Source: Alphaproteobacteria bacterium (lineage in GTDB: Bacteria > Myxococcota_A > UBA796 > CAJQPC01). From it: 64,000 bases of DNA. The stretch spans positions 11,752-75,751 of the forward strand of contig JACKEV010000023.1 in assembly GCA_020632795.1 (NCBI GenBank), given 5' to 3'. Numbering within the stretch: position 1 is the first letter of the stretch; each line of letters starts with the position of its first letter. The notes beneath the pieces are model-generated. The model made no database searches. It was not told the origin of the DNA and saw only the letters and a program-made list of their open reading frames with translations. Positions 39,630 to 48,000 of this stretch are shown here, piece by piece. A program made the translations under genes and the position numbers.

Positions 39630-40091
39630 TTATTCGGTTCCGATGAACTCTCCCAACCTGCCCAGCACAAGAGCGGAGATGGCCTCCTCAATGCTCCGCC
39701 CGATGAGAAAGGCCTCATCCATCGCAGAGAGCACACGACCATCCTCTGCGATGAGCAGGAAGGCTTCTCCGGCCTCCGCTTCTCCGATGGGACACAGGCG
39801 TGTCCCCAGCGCTCTCTCAAACTCGGCAAATCTGTCCGATTCGCCCACCGCGACAGTGGGATCGAAACAGAAGCTCCGTCGAGCGACAGTCTCGCCTGGC
39901 CCATCCTGTTCAAAGGAAAGGCCTCCGAACTCAAGCAGCACCGTGCGGGCGTTGGCGTGGAGCGAAAACTCGCCAGCGGAGAAGTACTCTCGTTCCCATT
40001 GATCAACCAGTTCCTTGGCAGAGCGACCGGGTGTCCAACCGGCCTGGAGGAGGGTGGTGAGGATGGAGGTTGTCGAAGACGCTGGTTTCAT
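39630..40091 (-). CDS. SUKH-3-like immunity protein, copy 2
   Basis: ATG 40091 (MKPASSTTS) is preferred over a TTG at 40121, giving 153 residues. LQAGWTPGRSAKELVDQWE, VLLEFGGLSF, LCPIGEAEAGEAFLLIAEDG and SIEEAISALVLGRLG match the SUKH-3 pattern (AGWxPGR start, FGGL, PIGE with Gly, C-terminal helix). SUKH proteins neutralise nuclease-type polymorphic toxins by direct binding. The gene is a close duplicate of 41090-41575, 1,460 bp upstream in transcription. Confidence 0.8.
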   Translation of the reverse strand: MKPASSTTSILTTLLQAGWTPGRSAKELVDQWEREYFSAGEFSLHANARTVLLEFGGLSFEQDGPGETVARRSFCFDPTVAVGESDRFAEFERALGTRLCPIGEAEAGEAFLLIAEDGRVLSAMDEAFLIGRSIEEAISALVLGRLGEFIGTE

Positions 40092-40157
40092 CAGGTTGGT
40101 TTCCTTTCCTGAGCCGGTCAAGTGTTCAAATCGTCCGGTAGCAGGAGCTCACTTCCG

Positions 40158-40523
40158 TCAGTCATCTGAGGGAATGCTGGCGATGGTGTTGCGCTGATCA
40201 AGCCGGCTTCCTGGTGGCAGTCGCACAAGGTTGTCGAAGAACCTCTCCCGATGCACCCCCTCCAAGGCGCGCTCCATGTACTCCTGAGTCACCCTCTTGA
40301 CGACGATGAGTCCGGGATTCCCAAGGAACTTTCTTCCTCCTTCCGAGAGGAGCCTGACATCCTCTTTGAGTCGGACAGGATCATAGAAGACGAGAGGGAT
40401 GAATGACCCATCCGAATACTCGGCACGGGCACGGTCGCAATAGCCCTTGGACTCGGACTCACGGGCATCCTGTTCCCCGTACGAAGGGGCAAAAACGAGC
40501 TTGGGTGGTTGCTTGTCGGTCAT
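40158..40523 (-). CDS. Immunity-array protein, family B single domain
   Basis: 121 residues. KLVFAPSYGEQDARESESKG, YSDGSFIPLVFYDPVRL, GLIVVKRVTQEYMERALEGV and RERFFDNLVRLPPGS define family B: an N-terminal LVF-GExDA-E module, a DGSxIPLxFY strand, a variable helix and a C-terminal helix. Adjacent to another family B gene at 40548, separated by 24 bp. Function inferred from context. Confidence 0.7.
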   Translation of the reverse strand: MTDKQPPKLVFAPSYGEQDARESESKGYCDRARAEYSDGSFIPLVFYDPVRLKEDVRLLSEGGRKFLGNPGLIVVKRVTQEYMERALEGVHRERFFDNLVRLPPGSRLDQRNTIASIPSDD

Positions 40524-40547
40524 GGTTCACGCTCCGTGTCTGATCGT

Positions 40548-40880
40548 TCAGAATCTAGGGTCCTTGGTGCCTGAGGGAAGTCGAACAAATCGATCAAAGA
40601 ACCCTTCTTTGTGTAGCTCTGCGACAGCGGTCTCCATCTGCTCCAGGGTCACATTCTCTACCACGATCAGCCCAGGTTCGGCGATGTATGGCCTTCCCCA
40701 CCGTGCTTCTTCTTGAAGATCTTGTGCGATCCTTGTAGTGGTGTAGAATGTCAGCGGAATGCAGGATCCATCGGAATACTGGGCTCGCGCATCTCCCAAG
40801 AATCCCTTGGACTCTGCCTCGAAAGCATCCCTTTCACCAAAGGGCAACTCAAACATTAGTTTTGGTGGAGCAGTCTTCAT
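40548..40880 (-). CDS. Immunity-array protein, family B single domain, copy 2
   Basis: ATG 40880 (MKTAPPKLMF) with GGAGG ten bases upstream gives 110 residues, the same length as other single-domain members. KLMFELPFGERDAFEAESKG, YSDGSCIPLTFYTT, GLIVVENVTLEQMETAVAEL and EGFFDRFVRLPSG follow the family B order. The frame remains open for another 57 codons upstream (see the separate entry), so an N-terminally extended form starting at GTG 41051 is possible. Confidence 0.68.
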   Translation of the reverse strand: MKTAPPKLMFELPFGERDAFEAESKGFLGDARAQYSDGSCIPLTFYTTTRIAQDLQEEARWGRPYIAEPGLIVVENVTLEQMETAVAELHKEGFFDRFVRLPSGTKDPRF

Positions 40881-41051
40881 CTGTTGCTCGCCTCCAGATA
40901 GCTTGACTTGACCAAGCAGCTCATTGTATTCATCCAACGTCATCGATCTGTCCAGCATGATCTCAAGATGGGCGAGTCGATCACCACGTTGTTCTACCCT
41001 CAGTCCTTCGGGGATACACTCCACGAGGTATGCTCCACCGAACTCTTTCAC
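40881..41051 (-). pseudogene. In-frame 57-codon extension, possible gene remnant
   Basis: Translation from GTG 41051 gives KEFGGAYLVECIPEGLR, RLAHLEIMLDRSMTLDEYNE and LLGQVKLSGGEQQ, running into the family B gene without a stop. It reads like genuine protein (balanced composition, helix-strand pattern) but has no ribosome-binding site and no counterpart in the other family B genes. It may be the tail of a lost immunity or toxin gene fused by deletion, or a true N-terminal domain. Confidence 0.4.
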
Positions 41052-41089
41052 GTTGTCGAGACGCTACTGTTGACGAGATACATGGTCTC

Positions 41090-41575
41090 CTACGCAGGTG
41101 CCTGTTCGGTTCTGATGAACTCCCCCAGCCTGCCCAGTACCAGAGCAGATATGGCCTCCTCAATGCTCCACCCGATGAGAAAGGCATCATCCATCGCAGA
41201 GAGCACACGACCATCCTCTGCGATAAGCAGGAAGGCTTCACTGGCCTCCGCTTCTCCGATGGGACACAGGTGCGTCCCCAGCGCTCTCTCAAACTCGGCG
41301 AACCTGTCGGATTCACCTGCCGCGACGGTCGGGTCGAAGCAGAAGCTCCGTCGAGCGACGGTCTCACCAGGCCCGTCCTGTTCGAAGGACAGGCCTCCGA
41401 ACTCGAGCAGGACGGCGCGGGCGGTGGCGTGGAGCGAAAACTCGCCAGCGGAGAAGAACTCCCGTTCCCATTGATCAACCAGTTCCTTGGCAGAGCGACC
41501 GGGTATCCAACCGGCCTGGCGGAGGGTGGTGAGGATGGGGGTTGTCGAAGACTTGATGTTCATACCGTTGGTCAT
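41090..41575 (-). CDS. SUKH-3-like immunity protein, copy 1
   Basis: 161 residues from ATG 41575 (an internal ATG at 41563 matches the paralogue's start better). LRQAGWIPGRSAKELVDQWE, FGGLSFEQDGPGETVARRSF, LCPIGEAEASEAFLLIAEDG and ILGR-like SALVLGRLGEF are SUKH-3 features. It differs from copy 2 at about 15 positions plus the C-terminus. Second gene behind the RHS toxin. Confidence 0.8.
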   Translation of the reverse strand: MTNGMNIKSSTTPILTTLRQAGWIPGRSAKELVDQWEREFFSAGEFSLHATARAVLLEFGGLSFEQDGPGETVARRSFCFDPTVAAGESDRFAEFERALGTHLCPIGEAEASEAFLLIAEDGRVLSAMDDAFLIGWSIEEAISALVLGRLGEFIRTEQAPA

Positions 41576-41673
41576 CCAGAACCTGCTGTCGGACAGGTCA
41601 TGGGAATTCCCTCAATACTGTTCTGCCACATGTGGTGTGGATAAGATGTCCATACCCGCTGTCGGCAGAAGAA

Positions 41674-42039
41674 CTATGGGACGTCGACCTCTCTTGGATG
41701 GACCAAGTCGGACATAGCGATACCCTGAGACTTGATGAAATCTTCGGCCTCCTCGGCCGTTCGGAAACAGAATACATCGAGGCGACGATAGTCGTCTCCG
41801 GTCTCATAGGCCCCCGACTCATGAACCTTTCGGTCGAGTTCGATGATAGAAACGCTATATGGCGTGGCCAGCTTTCTTGACTCGGATTTGTACGCAGGAT
41901 GATCCGGGCAATCGTGTAGAACCTCCAATATTCGGATATTGGGGGAGAGTTTTTCAGCTATCAACCATCCCAAGTATTGCTCGGAATCCGTTGGAATTCG
42001 AATTGCTCCACCCCACTCGGTACGGCTTAGGTGTTTCAT
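41674..42039 (-). CDS. Probable cognate immunity protein of the RHS toxin, family A copy 1
   Basis: The ATG at 42039 is preceded by GGAG seven bases upstream, inside the end of the RHS gene, and gives the same 121-residue length as the two other family A proteins; a TTG at 42054 is less likely. The N-terminus MKHLSRTEWGGAIRIPTDSE parallels MRRRFLSDWGGAIRIPTNSE. Its start lies one base after the RHS stop, so it is translationally linked to the toxin, the position expected for the cognate immunity protein. Copies 2 and 3 at 37937 and 37493 would then guard against variant toxins. Confidence 0.75.
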   Translation of the reverse strand: MKHLSRTEWGGAIRIPTDSEQYLGWLIAEKLSPNIRILEVLHDCPDHPAYKSESRKLATPYSVSIIELDRKVHESGAYETGDDYRRLDVFCFRTAEEAEDFIKSQGIAMSDLVHPREVDVP

Positions 42040-42040
42040 C

Positions 42041-45000
42041 TCATTCTCCGTCAAAGAAGATTCGAATTACTCTTCTCTGGTCGTCGTGAATCTGAAGATG
42101 GGGACGACCTCCATGCTCTACGTCCTCCATGTCCCAATGGTAGGTGCATTTCTTGGAATCGAACGCTTTTCTCACTTTCTTTCCTGTCATGCCCGTTGTG
42201 TTTCTATAGCCATTTCCATGATAGAATCTGAGAAATAGTTCACCAGCTTGATCTCGATTGTCCACGGTTACGTTGATACTCTTTGTCGTGCTGTTTTCGA
42301 TCTTCTTGGCCGCATCCCGGACCTTCTTCGACGACCAGGGAATGGTCGCTGCTTCGGCGAGGCGCGTCAAGTCAACGCGAGACCCTAACGTCTCGACAAC
42401 TTCTATCGCCCCCTTCTCGGCCTTCTGGGCGAGCCGACTCTCCCCACCTGGGCCCGGCATGTAGTAGTCACCAACGGCCACCCCGATGATTCCTACCACA
42501 GCCCCGTACTGCGCGATGCTTGCGCTGTGGCCATCCGCCCGCGCATACGCCTCGACCCCCCAATCGCGGGTAGCCGCGACGGCACTGGACTCCTTGAGGA
42601 TGCCCTCCAGGGGTCCCCTGGCCCAAGGGTGCCCGGTGATATCTGCCGTAGTGGGCAGCGACTCCAGACCATCCGCCAGATAGGACGCCCCTCCCGCGGC
42701 GGCCCCCCAGGCCCCCGCCTCAAGGTCCTCCAGCGCGGATCGCCCGAAGTGCCGAAGCCGCCCTGCGAACGCCGACCCCTGGCAACCCCAGACGCTCGAC
42801 CCCTCGACGCGCCGGAACACGTTCGACAGAACCTCCCGCAGGCCCCTTCGACCGGTGACAACCAGCTCGTACTCCGGTACCAGACCGCTCTTGGTCTTCT
42901 GGAAGGACCCGGGGCCACGACCACCCCACAGCCGCTTGAAGAACGCCAGGATCCCCTTCTCCGGCTCCACCTCCGCCTCGGCGCCGCCGTCATCACGTCC
43001 CCTGCGCCGCTTCGGAGAGAGGTTGAGCACCCCGCCCTGACCCCAGGGCGAGCTCGACCCGCAAGACGTCGGATCCGCCCGACAGGGATCCTGCACCCCC
43101 AGCCCGCCGAGCGAGCCGCTCTGCAGGGACCCCCACCCGCCAGCGCTGCCGGTGATCGGCTGCGCGGTGAAGCCGATGGGATCGACGTACCCGAGGGGGT
43201 CGTTCTCCGCGTAGCGCGCCCGGTGGAGGCCTCCGGCGAGGCCCAGCGGGTCGGGGCGGTCGAACACGCCCGAGGCGGGCAGCAGGGCGCGGTTGCGGGC
43301 GAGCATGAGGCCGCCGTCGGGCAGGCGCTCGAGGCCCGCGTAGACGTAGCGCTCGTCCAGGGTGGTGGGAGCCTGCGCGCGCTCCCCGAAGGCCCCGGCG
43401 TAGGGCAGGGTCTCGCCGCCGAGCTGGAGCAGGCTGCCGCGCGGATCGGTCAGGGCGCGGGTCACGCCCTCCTCACCTCGGAGCTGGCCCAGCCACACCC
43501 CCTCGAACACCAGGTTCGTGATGTCCTCGGTCGCGGTCTGCACCTCCAGGGGCAACGCCCCCTCCAGGCCCCAGGTGGTCCAGCGCTCGCCCTCGGGCTC
43601 CACGGCCAGCACGGGCCAGCCCGCCGGATCCCGCACAAACGTGGTGATCGCGCCCTCGGGGGTCTCGCGCTCGGCCAGCCCGCCCGCCGGGTCCCGGAAG
43701 AGCAGCGCACCCGTGGGGTCGACCTCCAAGGCATCCCAGGGGTCGCGGTCCGCGGTCACGCCGTCGAAGTCCGCCGGCAACGCGCCCGACCAGCCCAGGG
43801 TGGAGAGCACGTCCGTGCCGTCGTCGACCGCCTCGCGCCGACCACCCTCGTCATAGGTGAAGCCGCGCACCTCGATCTCGCCCTCGCTGGGGGTGAAGAC
43901 CTGCTCCACCAACCAGCCGGGCTCCTGCCAGGCGTAGTCGGCCGTCCAGTCGCTGTCGGGGCCGATGAACTGCTCCCAGGCCAGGCGACCGCGATCGTCC
44001 CAGACGCCCTCCCAGGAGGCACCACCCTGCCAGGCCCGCTGCGTGGGCCGCCCCAGATCATCCCAGCCCAGGGTCAGACCGTGGCCGTCGACCTCCAGCG
44101 CGGTGGGGCGCAGCGCGCCGTCCCGCTGGAGCACCTCGACCAGCACGTCGCCGCCAGGGCCGCGCATGCGCTCAGCCAGGCGGTCGTTGCCCGACCAGCC
44201 GTAGTCCAGGCTCAGGGTGCGGCCGGAGGGCAGGCCCAGCTCCTCCAAGGCGCCGTCGGCGGTCCAGGCCCAGGTGGTGACCTGGGTGAGGCCGTCCACC
44301 CACAGGCTGCGCGCCACCGGGCGGCCCGCCGCGTCCCAGGTCCAGGCCTCGGACGACTCGGTCACCCCGCTCCAGTCCCGCACGACGTCGGCGGGCAGAT
44401 CCCGGGCGTCCAGGCCCTCGTAGCGGGTCTCCAGGATGGAGGCGCCGTCGTCCACGAGCACGGAGGTGACCCGGCCCAGGGCGTCCCGACCGTAGGTGGT
44501 GCTGCGCACGCTGCCGTCCACGCCGACCTCCTGGGAGAGGTCGAGCTCGCCGTAGCCGTCGTAGCGCCAGGTCCGCTGGCGCACGCCGCCGTCCCAGGTC
44601 TCGGTGTCGAGCCGCCCGTCCACCCAGGTGTACGCGGTCTGCTCGCCGCCCACGCCCACAGAGGCCAGGCGCCCGGCGTCGGTCCAGCCATAGTCAACGA
44701 CGTAGTCTGCCGGGCCGGGCACCCCGAAGTCGTACCGCGACGGCGTGACGCCACCGGAGAAGGGCGCCTCGAACCAACCCCACTCGGTGAGGGGGCGGCC
44801 GGTGGTGGGGTCGTGGAGCCACACGGTCATGGCCAGGGGGACCCCCGCGGGGTCACGGACCTCGACCGCCCAGCGCTGCCCGGCGTCGATGTGATGCCGC
44901 TCCACCACGCCGGTGGGGTCCTCGACGCCGACCACGCGGCCCGCGCCGTCCAGCCACTGGCGCCACACCGCGCCCTCGCCGTCGGTCTCGGTGACCCGGA

Positions 45001-48000
45001 GCAGAGCGCTATGGCCGTCCCAGCTCATGTTCGTCGCGTAGGACCAGGACCGGGGCCCCTCGCCAGCGAGATCCTGGGCGACCACCCGCCCCAGGGAATC
45101 GTATCGGGTGCGCGAGACCGCGCCCGCCGGGTCCTGGTGGAAGCGGGCCTGGCCCAGGGCGTCATAGAACCAACGCTCAGTGGTGGCGTCGGGGTGCTCG
45201 ACCTCGCGCAGCCAGCCGAGATCGTGCCAGGTGTACCGGGTGATCAGGCTGCCGCTGTCCACCGGACCGAGGGTGCGGGAGGTCAGGCGGTCCACGTCGG
45301 CCCAGGCCCACGTCTGCCAGCGCAGGGGCGCGGACTCGGGGCCCTCCTCCACCCGGACGGGGCGGCTGAGGTCGTCGTACTCGGTGCGGCGCTCGGCGAC
45401 GCCCTGCCACTCCCGGATCGGGCGGCCCAGCACGTCGTACTCGGCCTCGTAGCGCAGCGCGCCGCCAGCGATCAGCTCCTCCAGGAAGCCGCCGGGGGCG
45501 TAGCCGAAGGTGGTCTCCACCCCGTCGGCATCGACGTGCCAGTCGACGTCCCCCAGCCCGGTGTAGGCCCAGGTGTCCAGCGGGTCGACGCAGGCGCCGG
45601 ACCAGCCGTCGGGGTGACAGGTGGCGACGGGCTGGCCGAACACGTCACGCTCGATGTACAGGCTCTGGCCGGCGGGCAGGTCCACCCGGTCCACCCCGGC
45701 CGGACCCCACACGGTGGCGGTCTCGCCGTCGAGGTCGAGCAGGGAGATGCTGCGGCCCAGGCCGTCGAAGGTCTCGGTGGTCACCGCGCCCTGGAGGTCG
45801 GTGGAGACCACATGCGCGGGCAGGCTGGACTGCCGATCGTGCCAGGTGTTGGTCACCACGGTCTGCCCGTCCACGGTCTGGTCGAGCAGGCGGCCGGCGG
45901 CGTCGAAGCGCGACACGGTGCTGAGGCCCCCCGGGTCGGTGACCGTGTGCTCGCGCCGGGAGAGGTCGTAGCGGTGAACCCACACGAAGCTGCACGCGGC
46001 GTCCAGGGGGACATCCCCGGTCGCGTGCTCGCAGGCGTCGTCGCCAGGGGTGACCGAGGGGTCGCCCAGGCGCTCCACCGTCTCGACCCGGTGCAGGCTG
46101 TCGTAGCCGGTGAGGGTCATCACGCCGGTGGCGTCGCGCCGGACCTCCACCCGGCCCAGGGCGTCCCGGGTCTCGCTGACCCGAAGGATCCCGGCCCGGG
46201 AGACCTCGGTGGAGAGGCTGTCCCAGGTGGTCACGGTGTCCACCCCCATCGGGTCGGTGACCGAGGCCACGCCTGGACGGCGTACGGTCGTGGTCAGCCC
46301 GTGGCCGCCCGCCGGGGAGGGCGCCAGCGCGGCGACCTCGCGGCCCAGGGCGTCCCAGGTGAAGCCGGTGATCGCCGGGTCCTCCCAGCCGTCGAGGTGG
46401 GGCTCCACGGCGTAGCCGAGCGCGCCGTCGTCGGTCCACAGGAGCGCCTCCACCCGGATGGGCTGCGCGGCGTCACAGGACCAGTCGCCCCAGGGCCAGG
46501 GGTGACCCTCGCCCTCGGTGCACACCGTGGAGAGGGTGGGGCGGCCGAAGCCGTCGGTCTCGACCGCCTCCAGCCGGCCGTCGTTGCGCAGGGTGAGCTG
46601 GCGCAGGCTGCCCCAGGAGGCCTCCCAGGGGGGCAGCTCCTGGGGGGCGTAGGCCCGCTCGGTCACGATGAGGTCCGCGTCGCCCGCGTCGTCGGCGTCA
46701 GGGTCCACCGTCTCGGTGATCACGCGGTGCAGGTCGTCGAAGGTGCGGGTGATGAGGGAGCCCTGCCAGCGCTCCTCCTCGACCCGGCACAGAGCGTCCA
46801 GGGTGAGGCTGCGGACCCGGCCGACCCCGTCGACCTGCTCGACGGCGACGCCGCACAGAGGGTCGACGGTGACTGTCTCCACCGCGCCGTCGGGGCGGGT
46901 GACGGCCTGGGCCTGCCCGGTGAACGGGCCGGTGGCGGTGTAGTCGAGCTGCAGCTCCACGAAGTCGGTGCCGTCGCCCCACTGGCGGACGCGCTCGGGC
47001 AGGCCGAAGCCCTGCGCGTGCAGGTCGAGGCGCTCGACCCGGGCCAGGGTGGGGCCGCCACCGGGGCCGGTGGTCTCGACCTCCAGCAGCGCGGCGCCCC
47101 ACGCGGCCGTGTCGAAGGGGTACCAGGAGAAGTGCTGCTCCAGGTCGTCGTCGCTGCGGCCGATCTCGCGGTGGTGCTCCGCTGAAGCGAGCCGCTGATC
47201 GGCGTCGTAGCGCCAGGTGGTCGCGGTGACGCGCAGCTCGGTGGGCCAGGCCCCCGAGGGCTCGGGGGCGTCGGGCAGGCCGGGCAGGTCGCTGTCCCAC
47301 GGGTGCTCGGTGACCACGGCCCGGTCCCCGAAGGGGTCCTCCGGCGTGGGCAGGTCGGAGAAGTCGAGGGCCGCAGGGTCCCCGAGCCGGCCGCCCAGGT
47401 CGACGGAGGCGGCGGGCTCCAGGCCGCGGACCGCCTCGGCGACCGTGCGGAGGTCAGCGGCGTCTGTCCAGGGGAGGTGGCCCAGGCGCGCGCTGACGGC
47501 GGCGGCAGAGAGGGACCCTGCGCCCTCGGCGGAGGCGCAGGTGGTGATGAGATCCTCGATCGTGACGCTCTGGGCGCCGCCGACCCCGTGCCCCAGCTCG
47601 ACCTCGCAGCGGCGGGCCAGGGGGTTGAAGTAAGGGGCCAGGGCGTCGACGTACCAGGGCCCGGCGCCGTCGGAGCGACCGTACAGGTTCACGGTCGCGG
47701 CGGCGAGGGTGCCGTCGGCCCGCAGGCGGGCGCCGTACGCCCAGGCCCCCGGGGAGACCACCGAGAGGTCGAAGGCGTGCAGGTCTGCGCCGTCGCGGCG
47801 GCGGGCCTCGACCAGGCCGAAGCCCCGGAAGCGCTGCCCGTCGTGGAAGCCGTGGCGGTAGCGGTAAGTGACCAGCCCCTGCTCGCCCTCCTGAGCGCGC
47901 AGGACCTCCAGGTTGACCGACAGCTCGGGGTTCTCGGAGGGGTAGGAGGCCGAGAACCCCCAGTCCAGCGCGGTCGTGCCGCCCCAGGGCCCCGTCATCG

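Noticed and set aside
42527..47185. A 1,552-codon open frame on the plus strand
   Set aside because: It is the complement of the RHS gene. High GC keeps antisense frames open; the translation is Gly/Arg/Val-rich with no domain, while the minus-strand frame has clear RHS repeats.
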